This document shows positions 8,771 through 17,796 of a DNA stretch of 64,000 bases, piece after piece. The notes below the pieces were generated by a model. It saw only the letters and a program-made list of their open reading frames with translations, did not search any database and was not told where the DNA came from. Position numbers and translations under genes: made by a program. The stretch's first letter is position 1; the number at the start of each line of letters is the position of its first letter. This DNA is from Tianweitania sp. UT-5YL-CI-8. GTDB lineage: Bacteria; Pseudomonadota; Alphaproteobacteria; Rhizobiales; Rhizobiaceae. The stretch covers positions 44,825 to 108,824 of the forward strand of contig NZ_JASCRR010000013.1 in NCBI RefSeq assembly GCF_030010215.1. The letters run 5' to 3'.

Positions 8771-9277
8771 ATGGCTGTCCCTACCTCCAAAGCGGATTTG
8801 CTTGCCGCCATTATGACGACCTTCGAAAGGCTGATGGCGGATTTAGCCAAGGTTCCGCCCAACCGGGCACGTGAGGCCACGATGAAGGGTCATGCCGACG
8901 GAACGACCATGAGCCCAGCCGAACTGGTGGCCTATCTGATTGGATGGAATGAGTTGGTTCTGAAATGGCTGGACCGCGACGACCGGGGCGAACCGGTTGA
9001 TTATCCCGAGGCCGGCTTCAAATGGGACCAACTCGGTCTGCTGGCGCAGAAATTCTACGCTGATTGCAGTGCGATCGAATGGCACGAACTGCTCACCCGT
9101 CTGGAAAATGCGAAGACAGGACTGATCTCGACGATCACGACCCGATCGAATGAGGAACTCTATGGCAGCGCTTGGCATGGGAAATGGACCAAGGGTCGTA
9201 TGATCCAATTCAATACCTCGTCCCCCTATGCCAACGCTCGAGCTCGGCTTCGCACTTGGCAGAAGGCGCAACGCTGA
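8771..9277 (+). CDS. ClbS/DfsB family four-helix bundle protein
   Basis: A 168-residue protein of the ClbS/DfsB (DUF1706, DinB-like) family. Typical segments are SKADLLAAIMTTFERLMADL at the start, AELVAYLIGWNELVLKWL in the middle and the C-terminal KWTKGRMIQFNTSSPY. ClbS is a self-protection hydrolase against the genotoxin colibactin; most relatives have unknown substrates. The ATG at 8771 has AAGGA five bases upstream. An earlier in-frame ATG at 8669 would add a basic extension with no family similarity. Confidence 0.78.
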   Translation: MAVPTSKADLLAAIMTTFERLMADLAKVPPNRAREATMKGHADGTTMSPAELVAYLIGWNELVLKWLDRDDRGEPVDYPEAGFKWDQLGLLAQKFYADCSAIEWHELLTRLENAKTGLISTITTRSNEELYGSAWHGKWTKGRMIQFNTSSPYANARARLRTWQKAQR

Positions 9278-9650
9278 AAATACGGTTCTGATCGGCATCG
9301 CTATCGACAAGCGCTGATCGACGATACGGCGATCAGCGGTGATTGCGTATCAATCCCGCAAGAAATCGCATCATACCGTGGTATCGGGGGCGAAGCGGGA
9401 AGGAATCGATTTTAGGTGTTCGCCGGCGCGTCAATGAGAGCAACCAACAAGATAGGTCGGTGAGTTGTCTCCCAAGGGGAGCGAACTTTCGCCATCCTGC
9501 AAAAGGGGCCTTAGAGCGTTTCACCCGGAAACGCCCTAGAGGGCGAGCGTAGGCATAGTTCTCATCATCCCGGTGCGTGCGTCGCAGCATTTGCGGCGGC
9601 CCGCAGCGATCTTACGCCATTCCGCGCTCCGGTCCGCAATTCACAGAGCA
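9278..9650. other. Intergenic stretch without a recognisable gene
   Basis: No supported gene here. The short open frames on both strands lack ribosome-binding sites and family features. The segment contains CGATCAGCG-type short palindromes and a purine-rich block but nothing I can assign. Confidence 0.4.
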
Positions 9651-9678
9651 TAAAAAAGCCGCTGCACACTCAGCGGCT
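9651..9678 (-). terminator. Rho-independent terminator of the VOC gene
   Basis: On the minus strand AGCCGCTG, a six-base loop, CAGCGGCT and then a run of six T form a textbook intrinsic terminator 23 bp beyond the VOC stop codon. The stem has eight perfect base pairs. Confidence 0.85.
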
Positions 9679-9701
9679 CTGGTTCGCGATCAAACGGTAG
9701 A

Positions 9702-10139
9702 TCAGGCGGCTAACTGCGCGGCGTTCTTGAAGCGCTCGGATAGACCCCAGATGTGGCCGAAGGGGTCAAACACGGCGGCAGAGCGGCCGCCTCTGTCGTC
9801 GATCTGAGCCGGATCACGGACGGTTGCGCCAGCAGCCACGGCTTGACCGACAACGGCGTCAAGGTCAGCAACGGTCAGGCGTAGTGCGGCGCTCACCGCG
9901 CCAGCTGTCTTCGGGAAGAAGGGCCCGCCAAGGGCAGGGTCGGCTTCCCGCCGTGGGTTGGCCCCAGCAACGGAAATCGGCGTTGCTCCAAGTAGCATAT
10001 CGAAACCGGTTAGCCCGCCGTCGCGGCTGTGGGTCTCCACAAGCTGCGCGCCGAATGCGGCTGCGTAGAAGTCGGCCGCTTCCTCCTCGCGTCCATGCTC
10101 AATCACAAGGGCAAATGTGACGCTGATTTCATTGCTCAT
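9702..10139 (-). CDS. VOC family protein (glyoxalase/bleomycin-resistance fold)
   Basis: A 145-residue vicinal-oxygen-chelate protein, PhnB-like: EEAADFYAAAFGAQLVE, then GFDMLLGATPISVA, and the C-terminal FDPFGHIWGLSERF typical of this subfamily. Members bind or modify small hydrophobic or toxic compounds; the substrate cannot be read from sequence. The start at 10139 (MSNEISVTF) fits the fold, whereas a longer in-frame start adds 13 residues without similarity. It has its own terminator and is monocistronic. It is the last gene of the accessory insertion between copG and trbB. Confidence 0.78.
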   Translation of the reverse strand: MSNEISVTFALVIEHGREEEAADFYAAAFGAQLVETHSRDGGLTGFDMLLGATPISVAGANPRREADPALGGPFFPKTAGAVSAALRLTVADLDAVVGQAVAAGATVRDPAQIDDRGGRSAAVFDPFGHIWGLSERFKNAAQLAA

Positions 10140-10601
10140 CGGTGGGGTATCCCTCTCTCGGATTTGAATCACGGGCACACTGTATCAGAACAAACCGGGT
10201 CCAAAAATGGCAAACACCAATGTTTCTAGATGGCCAGGCTCGGCTTGTTGCTGATGCCGGACTTGCCTGCTGCTGAGTGATCATGCCGTAGCAAGCCTCG
10301 CGCGCTCACATTGGCCCAATTGATGCTCCGTTGGTTCGACGAAGCATAGTTATTTTAGTTGTGGGACGAGTTTCAGGCTGCGCACGCTCCGGCCCCGGGC
10401 CATCGCGCCGTTCCTGTGGGTAAACCAGGTCCGGCGACGTTCTCGCTGACCGGGGATGGGATTGCTCGGGGCCTTGGTGACAAAGCATCGGTACCGCCGT
10501 TCTCCTGTATTTGCACGCCACGCTACTACTACGACCGAAACTTGTTGAAACGGCCCGATTCCTGGCTCTTTTAATTATCCCCGATCCGGGGATCATGTGT
10601 C
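10140..10601. other. Intergenic region upstream of trbB
   Basis: About 460 bp without a supported gene. It contains the right junction of the accessory insertion at an unknown point. TCCCCG-ATC-CGGGGA (10578-10592) is a perfect 6-bp inverted repeat just upstream of the trbB leader hairpin. A short open frame at 10359-10574 has no features of a gene. Confidence 0.4.
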
Positions 10602-10626
10602 GCGTCCCCACGAAAAACGGGGACGC
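10602..10626 (+). promoter_or_regulatory. Leader hairpin covering the trbB ribosome-binding site
   Basis: GCGTCCCC (10602-10609) and GGGGACGC (10619-10626) form a perfect 8-bp stem with a nine-base loop. The trbB ATG begins two bases after the stem, so the only G-rich Shine-Dalgarno candidate (GGGGA) is inside the 3' arm. This could limit translation of the first gene of the mating-channel operon. Effect inferred from structure. Confidence 0.5.
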
Positions 10627-10627
10627 C

Positions 10628-11611
10628 ATGACATCCATTCACCCGAGACAGGAAGCACTTCAGCGGGGAGCGCGCATGTTGCGCACCGCGCTCGGCCCGG
10701 CGATCGTACGGCTTCTGGAAGAGCCGACTGTGGTCGAGGTGATGTTGAATCCCGATGGCCGTATCTGGGTGGATCGTCTCTCGGAAGGCTTGGCTGATAC
10801 GGGCGAAACGTTAAGTGCCGCTGACGGTGAACGCATCGTGCGGCTGGTCGCGCACCATATCGGTGCGGAGGTCCATGCCCGCTTGCCGCGCGTCTCGGCC
10901 GAACTTCCAGAGACCGGCGAGCGGTTCGAGGGGCTTCTTCCTCCCGTCGTCGCCGCACCGGCTTTTGCGATCCGCAAGCCGGCGGTCGCGGTGTTCACCC
11001 TCAACGATTACGTTGCCGCCGCGATCATGACCGCCGATCAGGCCGAGACCCTGCGCGAGGCCGTCACCGCCCGCGCCAACATCCTCGTCGCGGGCGGCAC
11101 CTCGACCGGCAAGACCACGCTGACCAACGCGCTGCTGGCGGAAGTCGCCAAGGGCGCGGATCGCGTCGTCATCATCGAGGACACTCGCGAGCTGCAATGC
11201 GCCGCGCCGAACCTCGTCGCCATGCGGACTAAGGATGGCGTCGCCACGCTCTCCGATCTCGTGCGCTCCTCGCTCCGTCTGCGTCCTGACCGCATCCCCA
11301 TTGGCGAGGTGCGCGGTTCCGAAGCACTCGATCTCCTCAAAGCATGGGGCACGGGCCATCCGGGTGGCATCGGCACGATCCACGCCGGAACCGGCATCGG
11401 CGCACTGCGCCGCCTCGAACAGCTCATTCAGGAAGCCGTCGTCACCGTCCCGCGCGCGCTGATCGCCGAGACCATCGACCTTGTTGCCGTCCTCTCCGGC
11501 CGCGGTTCTGCGCGCCGGCTCGCCGAACTCGCGCGCGTCGAAGGACTCGGCCCGGACGGGGACTACCGCGTCACCCAAGCCATCCCCACCAGCACAGGAG
11601 AACCCGCATGA
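10628..11611 (+). CDS. trbB: Conjugal transfer ATPase TrbB (VirB11-like)
   Basis: Hexameric secretion ATPase at the cytoplasmic side of the Trb type IV secretion channel. The Walker A motif is [15 protein letters not shown] (about residues 157-171), followed by [11 protein letters not shown] and the histidine-containing [14 protein letters not shown] of the VirB11/PilT family. It is 327 residues from the ATG at 10628; the frame is open further upstream but the [10 protein letters not shown] start is the usual one. It opens a run of ten trb genes with mostly overlapping ends. Confidence 0.92.
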   Translation: MTSIHPRQEALQRGARMLRTALGPAIVRLLEEPTVVEVMLNPDGRIWVDRLSEGLADTGETLSAADGERIVRLVAHHIGAEVHARLPRVSAELPETGERFEGLLPPVVAAPAFAIRKPAVAVFTLNDYVAAAIMTADQAETLREAVTARANILVAGGTSTGKTTLTNALLAEVAKGADRVVIIEDTRELQCAAPNLVAMRTKDGVATLSDLVRSSLRLRPDRIPIGEVRGSEALDLLKAWGTGHPGGIGTIHAGTGIGALRRLEQLIQEAVVTVPRALIAETIDLVAVLSGRGSARRLAELARVEGLGPDGDYRVTQAIPTSTGEPA

Positions 11612-11940
11612 TCCGCACCGCAATGCGCGTGCGTCGCACGATCGCGACCGCCGCCGCCATCGCCTACGTCAATCTCATCCTCGTTCCGGCCGCCCATGCC
11701 GCCGGCTCCTCCATGCCATGGGAAGCGCCGCTCCAGAAAATCCTCCAGTCGATTGAAGGCCCGGTCGCCAAGATCGTCGCCGTGATCATCATCATCGCGA
11801 CCGGCCTCGCGCTCGCCTTCGGTGACACCTCGGGGGGCTTCCGCCGCCTGATACAGATCGTCTTCGGCCTGTCGATCGCCTTCGCCGCGTCGAGCTTCTT
11901 CCTGTCGTTCTTCTCGTTCGGCGGCGGGGCGCTGGTCTGA
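11608..11940 (+). CDS. trbC: Prepilin TrbC (VirB2-like)
   Basis: Pilin precursor of the mating apparatus, 110 residues. A signal peptide (AAAIAYVNLILVPAAHA, cleavage near residue 32) is followed by two hydrophobic helices separated by a short basic turn (GDTSGGFRRL). In RP4, TrbC is trimmed and cyclised by TraF; the TraF-like peptidase at 1482 is the presumed partner. The start overlaps the trbB stop (ATGA). Confidence 0.9.
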   Translation: MIRTAMRVRRTIATAAAIAYVNLILVPAAHAAGSSMPWEAPLQKILQSIEGPVAKIVAVIIIIATGLALAFGDTSGGFRRLIQIVFGLSIAFAASSFFLSFFSFGGGALV

Positions 11941-12218
11941 TGGCGGGCGCTTTCGAGCAACTGGACGTGCCGGGCTTCACCGTGCCAGTCCACCGCGCGC
12001 TGACCGAGCAAATTCTGCTCGGCGGCGTGCCGCGTTCCATCGCGATCCTCAACGGGACGCTGGCCGGGGCCGTGGGCCTGGGCCTGCGACTCTGGCTGGT
12101 TGGCCTGCTTATCTGGGCTGTCGGCCACTTCGCGGCGGTCTGGGCCGCCAAGCGCGATCCGCTCTTCGTGGAGGTCGGCCGCCGACATCTGCGCATCCCC
12201 GGTCATCTGTCGGTCTGA
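11940..12218 (+). CDS. trbD: Conjugal transfer protein TrbD (VirB3-like)
   Basis: A 92-residue inner-membrane protein of the VirB3/TrbD family with two adjacent hydrophobic segments (about residues 35-70) and the conserved N-terminal PGFTVPVHRALTEQILLGG. It works with the TrbE ATPase; in other systems the two are fused. Its ATG shares its A with the trbC stop codon. Confidence 0.9.
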   Translation: MAGAFEQLDVPGFTVPVHRALTEQILLGGVPRSIAILNGTLAGAVGLGLRLWLVGLLIWAVGHFAAVWAAKRDPLFVEVGRRHLRIPGHLSV

Positions 12219-12229
12219 GGAAGGTGCAC

Positions 12230-14686
12230 ATGATGAACCTCGCCGAATATCGCCGTTCCGCCAGCCGCCTTGCCGACTATCTGCCGTGGGTCGCGCTGGT
12301 CGCTCCGGGCGTTGTGCTCAATAAGGATGGCTCGTTCCAGCGCACGGCGCGCTTTCGCGGTCCCGATCTCGATTCCGCCGTCGCGGCCGAGCTGGTCGCC
12401 GTCGCCGGCCGCATCAACAACGCTTTCCGTCGTCTCGGCTCGGGCTGGAGCATCTTCGTCGAGGCGCAGCGCTCCGAGGCCGCGACCTATCCGGACAGCG
12501 TCTTTCCCGATCCGGCTTCCGGTCTGGTCGACGCCGAGCGCAAGGCCGATTTCGAGGAAGCCGGCGCGCATTTCGTATCGGGTTATTTCCTGACCTTTCT
12601 CTACCTTCCTCCCGCCGAGGAAGCCGCGCGCACCGAATCCTGGCTCTATGAGGGGCGCGAGCGCAACGGCGTCGATCCCAACGAGATCCTGCGCGCCTTC
12701 ACCGATCGTACCGACCGCGTGCTGGCGCTGCTCGACGGCTTCATGCCCGAATGCGACTGGCTCGATGACGGCGAGACGCTGACCTATCTGCATTCGACCG
12801 TCTCGACGAAACAACATCGCGTCCGCGTGCCGGAAACGCCGGTCTATCTCGATGCGCTGCTTGCCGATCAGGCGCTTACCGGCGGGCTTGAGCCGCGCCT
12901 TGGCAGCGAACATCTGCGCATCCTCACCATCATTGGCTTTCCGACCGCGACGACACCCGGCCTGCTCGACGACCTGAACCGCATGGCGTTTCCGTATCGC
13001 TGGTCCACCCGCGCGATCCTGCTCGACAAGACCGACGCGACCAAGCTCCTCGCCAAAATCCGCCGCCAGTGGTTCGCCAAGCGCAAGTCGATCGCCGCGA
13101 TCCTCAAGGAAGTCATGACCAACGAGGCGTCCGCTCTGATCGACACGGACGCCGCGAACAAGGCCGCCGACGCCGATATGGCCTTGCAGGAACTCGGGGC
13201 CGACATGGCGGGCATGGCCTATGTCACCGCGACGATTACCGTCTGGGACGCCGATCCACGTCTTGCCGACGAGAAGCTGCGCCTGGTCGAGAAGGTCATC
13301 CAGGGCCGCGACTTCACGGCCATGGTCGAGACGGTAAACGCCGTCGATGCCTGGCTCGGCTCGCTCCCCGGACATGCCTACGCCAATGTCCGGCAGCCGC
13401 CGATTTCGACTTTGAACCTCGCCCACATGATACCGCTTTCGGCGGTGTGGGCGGGTCCGGAACGGGACGAGCATTTTGCAGCGCCCCCACTGCTCTTCGG
13501 CAAGACCGAAGGCTCGACCCCGTTCCGGTTATCCCTCCATGTCGGAGACGTCGGCCATACGCTGGTCGTCGGGCCGACGGGCGCGGGCAAATCCGTCCTG
13601 CTGGCGCTGATGGCGCTCCAGTTCCGCCGCTACGAGAATTCGCAGGTCTTTGCCTTCGACTTCGGCGGCTCGATCCGCGCCGCCGCGCTTGCTATGGGCG
13701 GCAACTGGCACGATCTCGGTGGCGGCCTAACCGAAGGATCGGAATCCTCAGTATCGCTCCAGCCGCTTGCCCGCATCCACGACACCTATGAGCGCGCCTG
13801 GGCGGCTGACTGGATCGTCGCAATCCTCCTGCGGGAAGGGATCAAAATCACCCCCGAGGCAAAGGAGCACATCTGGACGGCGCTGACCTCGCTCGCCTCG
13901 GCGCCGGACGGCGAACGTACGATCACTGGCCTCAGCGTCCTTCTCCAGTCCAACGATCTCAAGCAGGCGCTCCGCCCTTACTGCGTCGGCGGTCCCTATG
14001 GCCGGCTGCTCGATGCGGAAGCCGAACATCTCGGCTCGGCCGAGGTACAGGCATTCGAGATCGAGGGCCTGGTCGGAACGGGCGCAGCTCCGGCCGTGCT
14101 CGCCTATCTCTTCCACCGCATCGGCGACCGGCTCGACGGGCGGCCGACGCTGCTCATTATCGACGAGGGCTGGCTTGCGCTCGATGACGAAGGCTTCGCC
14201 AGACAGCTCCGCGAATGGCTGAAGACGCTCCGCAAGAAGAACGCCAGCGTCATCTTCGCCACGCAGTCGCTTTCCGACATCGACAATTCCGACATTGCGC
14301 CCGCGATCATCGAAAGCTGCCTGACGCGACTGCTTCTGCCGAACGAGCGCGCGATCGAGCCGCAGATCACGGCGATCTATCGCCGCTTCGGACTCAACGA
14401 CCGTCAGATCGAGATCCTCGCGCGGGCGACGCCCAAGCGCGACTACTACTGCCAGTCGCGGCGCGGCAATCGCCTGTTCGAATTGGACCTGTCCGAAGTC
14501 GGGCTCGCGCTCTGCGCCGCTTCCTCCAAATCCGACCAGACCCTGATCGAGAACCTGCTCGCCGAACATGGTCGCGAAGGCTTTCTCGCAGCCTGGCTCA
14601 AGGCCCGCGACGTCGGCTGGGCCTCCGACCTCATTCCGACTTTTCCCTCTCTCTTCCCCGAAGCCGAAAAGGAAACAGAAACATGA
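12230..14686 (+). CDS. trbE: Conjugal transfer ATPase TrbE (VirB4-like)
   Basis: Large VirB4-type ATPase that powers pilus assembly and substrate transfer. The Walker A motif is VVGPTGAGKSVLLALMA near residue 450 and the Walker B motif is LLIIDEGWLALDDE near residue 643. The N-terminal half is the CagE/TrbE domain. The first ATG (12230) is preceded by AGGAAGG; a GTG at 12224 would fall inside this ribosome-binding site. It is 818 residues, the usual size. Confidence 0.93.
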   Translation: MMNLAEYRRSASRLADYLPWVALVAPGVVLNKDGSFQRTARFRGPDLDSAVAAELVAVAGRINNAFRRLGSGWSIFVEAQRSEAATYPDSVFPDPASGLVDAERKADFEEAGAHFVSGYFLTFLYLPPAEEAARTESWLYEGRERNGVDPNEILRAFTDRTDRVLALLDGFMPECDWLDDGETLTYLHSTVSTKQHRVRVPETPVYLDALLADQALTGGLEPRLGSEHLRILTIIGFPTATTPGLLDDLNRMAFPYRWSTRAILLDKTDATKLLAKIRRQWFAKRKSIAAILKEVMTNEASALIDTDAANKAADADMALQELGADMAGMAYVTATITVWDADPRLADEKLRLVEKVIQGRDFTAMVETVNAVDAWLGSLPGHAYANVRQPPISTLNLAHMIPLSAVWAGPERDEHFAAPPLLFGKTEGSTPFRLSLHVGDVGHTLVVGPTGAGKSVLLALMALQFRRYENSQVFAFDFGGSIRAAALAMGGNWHDLGGGLTEGSESSVSLQPLARIHDTYERAWAADWIVAILLREGIKITPEAKEHIWTALTSLASAPDGERTITGLSVLLQSNDLKQALRPYCVGGPYGRLLDAEAEHLGSAEVQAFEIEGLVGTGAAPAVLAYLFHRIGDRLDGRPTLLIIDEGWLALDDEGFARQLREWLKTLRKKNASVIFATQSLSDIDNSDIAPAIIESCLTRLLLPNERAIEPQITAIYRRFGLNDRQIEILARATPKRDYYCQSRRGNRLFELDLSEVGLALCAASSKSDQTLIENLLAEHGREGFLAAWLKARDVGWASDLIPTFPSLFPEAEKETET

Positions 14687-15447
14687 AGACCCGTTCTGCC
14701 CGCTCGCCTGCAATGTTTCTCACAGCAACCATGCTTGCCACCCCGATCGCGCTTTCGCCGATCGCGACTACGCCTGCCTACGCCTGGAGAATCGTCTTCG
14801 ATCCCAGCAACTACGCGCAGAACGTGCTCACGGCGGCGCGAACGCTCGAACAGATCAACCACCAGATCACCTCGCTTCAGAACGAGGCGACGATGCTGAT
14901 CAATCAGGCCCGCAATCTTGCGAACCTCCCGTTCTCCTCGCTCCAGACGCTTCAGCAGAATGTTCAGCGCACGCAGCAGCTCCTGACGCAGGCCCAGAAC
15001 ATCGCTTTCGACGTGCAGCGGATCGATCAGGCGTTCCAGCAGCAGTACGGCAACGTCTCCATGTCGGCCACGGATCAGCAGCTCGTCTCCGATGCCCGCT
15101 CGCGCTGGCAAAACACGGTCGGCGGCCTGCAGGACGCCATGCGCGTCCAGGCGGGTGTCGTCGGCAACATCGACACGAACCGCGCGCAGATGAGCGAACT
15201 GGTGAACCATAGCCAGGGCGCGACCGGCGCGCTTCAGGCGACGCAGGCTGGCAACCAACTCCTGGCGCTTCAGTCGCAGCAGCTCTCCGATCTGGTGGCG
15301 TTGCTTGCTGCCAACGGGCGCGCTGGCGCACTGACCGAAGCAGAGCGCACGGCGGCCGCCGAACAGGGCCGCGAGCAACGCCGCCGCTTTCTGACTCCGG
15401 GCTCGGGCTACCAGCCGGGCAACGCGCAGATGTTCAACGGAAACTGA
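14683..15447 (+). CDS. trbJ: Conjugal transfer protein TrbJ (VirB5-like)
   Basis: A 254-residue exported protein of the TrbJ/VirB5 family, a minor pilus component. A signal peptide ends near TTPAYAW (about residue 34). The mature part is helical and rich in Gln (EQINHQITSLQNEATMLINQ), as expected for the coiled-coil TrbJ body. The ATG overlaps the trbE stop (ATGA). Confidence 0.88.
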   Translation: MKTRSARSPAMFLTATMLATPIALSPIATTPAYAWRIVFDPSNYAQNVLTAARTLEQINHQITSLQNEATMLINQARNLANLPFSSLQTLQQNVQRTQQLLTQAQNIAFDVQRIDQAFQQQYGNVSMSATDQQLVSDARSRWQNTVGGLQDAMRVQAGVVGNIDTNRAQMSELVNHSQGATGALQATQAGNQLLALQSQQLSDLVALLAANGRAGALTEAERTAAAEQGREQRRRFLTPGSGYQPGNAQMFNGN

Positions 15448-15457
15448 GGACGGCCTT

Positions 15458-15745
15458 ATGGACGGCAAGATGCTGGCCCGCCTGGGCGCTGTCGTGTTCG
15501 TCGCCATCGCCATTACGGCGACGGTCGTCGAACTAACCCGGACAGAGGAACCGAAAGAGGATTTCTCCACGCGCACTATAGAACCCCGGCGTGATCCGCT
15601 GCGTGAGGCGCAGCGCCGGTGCCAGCAGCTTGGCCAGCAGGCCGCGAATAATGCCGAATGCCTGCGTGTCTGGGCCGAGACGCGAGATCGGTTCCTCGGC
15701 CGCTCGCCCGCACCCGCGTCGCCAACCTCCAGCGAAGGGCGGTGA
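15458..15745 (+). CDS. trbK: Putative entry exclusion protein TrbK-alt
   Basis: A 95-residue protein with one N-terminal membrane segment (LARLGAVVFVAIAITATVV) and a polar tail containing RRCQQLGQQAANNAECLRVW. The Cys pair and position between trbJ and trbL identify it as the TrbK-alt form found in alphaproteobacterial ICEs. By analogy it would block redundant uptake of the same element; this is not shown by the sequence. Confidence 0.8.
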   Translation: MDGKMLARLGAVVFVAIAITATVVELTRTEEPKEDFSTRTIEPRRDPLREAQRRCQQLGQQAANNAECLRVWAETRDRFLGRSPAPASPTSSEGR

Positions 15746-15748
15746 AGC

Positions 15749-17110
15749 ATGGGCGGCTCCGGTGTTATCGACACATTCCTTGGCACCTTCACACGCTATA
15801 TCGACTCCGGCTTTGGGCTGCTCGGCGGCGAAGTGGCGTTTATCGCCACGACGTTGATTGTGATCGACGTCACCCTCGCTGCGCTGTTCTGGAGCTGGGG
15901 CGCAGACGACGACATCATCGCGAGGCTGGTGAAAAAGACCCTGTTTGTCGGGATGTTTGCCTACCTGATTTCCAATTGGAACAACCTCGCCAAGATCGTC
16001 TTCGACAGCTTCTCCGGTCTCGGACTGAAGGCCGCCGGCACGGGCTTCACAGCGCAGGATCTGCTGCGTCCCGGCAAGGTCGCGCAGACCGGTCTCGATG
16101 CGGCGCGTCCTCTGCTTGACGCGATCTCGCCCCTGATGGGCTGGATCGCCGTCTTCGAGAACCTGATCCAGATCGTCTGCCTGCTCTTTGCCTGGGCGCT
16201 CGTCATCCTCGCTTTCTTCATTCTGGCGATCCAGCTCTTCGTGACGTTGATCGAGTTCAAGTTGAGTACGCTGGCCGGCTTCATCCTGATCCCGTTCGGC
16301 TTGTTCGGCAAAACCGCATTCATGGCCGAACGCGTGCTTGGCAATGTGATTTCCAGCGGCATCAAGGTCCTGGTCCTCGCCGTCATCGTCGGCATCGGCT
16401 CGACGCTGTTCAGTCAGTTTACGCAAGGCTTCGGCGGCCAGACCCCGAGCATCGACGACGCCATGGCCATCGTTCTTGCGGCGCTCTCGCTCGTCGGCCT
16501 TGGCATCTTCGGTCCCGGCATCGCCTCCGGTCTGGTCAGCGGCGGTCCGCAGCTTGGCGCAGGCGCCGCGGTTGGCACCGGCCTTGCTGTCGGCGGTGCG
16601 GCACTCGCTGCTGGCGGCGGCGCGGTGCTGGCCGCGAAGGGCGGAGCCGCTCTTCTTTCCGGCGGCGCCGCTGCCGCGCGTGGTGGAGCTGCGGCGACCG
16701 GCGCGGCATCGTCGGCCTACACATTAGGCTCTATGGGACAGTCGGGCGCGTCCGGCGTCGCGTCCGGCCTCGGAGGCGTAGCACGCGCCGCCGGATCGGC
16801 CTCCGTTTCCCCGTTGCGCCGTGCCGCTTCCCGCGCCTCGGAAACCATGAAAACCAGCTTCTCCGACGGTGCGCGTGCAGGCGTCAGCGCCACCGGCGGC
16901 TCCTTCTCGTCCGGCACGGGCGCGAGCGAATCCGATCCGGCTTCCGTCGCTCCCGCCGCCACCGCCGATCAGCCTCCTGCATGGGCACAGCGCATGAAGC
17001 GCGGCCGCCATGTCTCCCACGGCGTCAGCGCAGCCGCCCACGCCGTTCGCTCGGGCGACGGCCATGGCTCCGGCGCATCCGTCAATCTCTCCGAAAGTGA
17101 CCGTTCATGA
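15749..17110 (+). CDS. trbL: Conjugal transfer protein TrbL (VirB6-like)
   Basis: Polytopic inner-membrane channel component, 453 residues. About six hydrophobic segments lie between residues 25 and 270 (for example IVCLLFAWALVILAFFILAI). A long Ala/Gly/Ser-rich tail follows from about residue 270, the usual TrbL layout. It begins three bases after the trbK stop and overlaps trbF by ATGA. Confidence 0.9.
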   Translation: MGGSGVIDTFLGTFTRYIDSGFGLLGGEVAFIATTLIVIDVTLAALFWSWGADDDIIARLVKKTLFVGMFAYLISNWNNLAKIVFDSFSGLGLKAAGTGFTAQDLLRPGKVAQTGLDAARPLLDAISPLMGWIAVFENLIQIVCLLFAWALVILAFFILAIQLFVTLIEFKLSTLAGFILIPFGLFGKTAFMAERVLGNVISSGIKVLVLAVIVGIGSTLFSQFTQGFGGQTPSIDDAMAIVLAALSLVGLGIFGPGIASGLVSGGPQLGAGAAVGTGLAVGGAALAAGGGAVLAAKGGAALLSGGAAAARGGAAATGAASSAYTLGSMGQSGASGVASGLGGVARAAGSASVSPLRRAASRASETMKTSFSDGARAGVSATGGSFSSGTGASESDPASVAPAATADQPPAWAQRMKRGRHVSHGVSAAAHAVRSGDGHGSGASVNLSESDRS

Positions 17111-17796
17111 ACCTCTTCAAACGACCGGCCGTGCATTACGGCAAGACACCTGAGCCTGAAACACCTTACCAGAAGGCCGCGCAGGTCTGGGACGAACGAC
17201 TTGGGTCGGCGCGCGTGCAGGCGAAGAACTGGCGCTACATGGCGTTCGGTTCGTTGATCCTCTCGGCCGGCTTCGCGTCCGCACTGGCCTATCAGTCTGC
17301 GCGCGGGATTGTCGTGCCATGGGTGGTCCAGGTCGACAATCTGGGTCAGGCTCAGGCCGTCGCGCCAGCCAGGGCAGACTTCCGCCCGACCGATCCACAG
17401 GTGGCCTGGCATCTGGCGCGCTTCATCGAGCAGACCAGAAGCATTCCCGCCGATCCGATCATCGTACGGCAGAATTGGCTCAGGGCATATGAATGGACCA
17501 CGGACCGGGGCGCTGCTGCGCTAAACGATTATGCCCGCGCCAACGATCCCTTCACGAAGGTCGGCAAGCAGCAGATCGCTGTCGAAGTTTCCAGCGTCAT
17601 CCGCGCTTCTCCGGACAGCTTCCGCGTCGCCTGGACCGAACGGCATTTCGAGAACGGCCAGCTCGGCGCGACCGAGCGATGGACCGCGATCCTGACCATC
17701 GTCATCCAGCCACCGCGCGATGCGGAGCGGCTGAAGGTCAATCCGCTGGGAATTTATATCAATGCGATCAACTGGTCGCGGGAGTTGAGCCAATGA
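17107..17796 (+). CDS. trbF: Conjugal transfer protein TrbF (VirB8-like)
   Basis: VirB8-type assembly factor of 229 residues. A single membrane helix (about residues 40-60) follows a short cytoplasmic N-terminus, and a periplasmic NTF2-like domain contains RDAERLKVNPLGIYINAINWSREL at its end. The start and stop both overlap neighbouring genes by ATGA, so it is translationally coupled to trbL and trbG. Confidence 0.9.
   Translation: MNLFKRPAVHYGKTPEPETPYQKAAQVWDERLGSARVQAKNWRYMAFGSLILSAGFASALAYQSARGIVVPWVVQVDNLGQAQAVAPARADFRPTDPQVAWHLARFIEQTRSIPADPIIVRQNWLRAYEWTTDRGAAALNDYARANDPFTKVGKQQIAVEVSSVIRASPDSFRVAWTERHFENGQLGATERWTAILTIVIQPPRDAERLKVNPLGIYINAINWSRELSQ

Noticed and set aside
12203..13474. 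423-codon open frame antisense to trbE
   Set aside because: Mirror frame of a GC-rich gene with clear VirB4 motifs on the plus strand; its composition (Arg, Asp, Gly, Val rich) has no domain.
14446..15792. 448-codon minus-strand open frame across trbJ and trbK
   Set aside because: Shadow of coupled trb genes; no start signal or domain.
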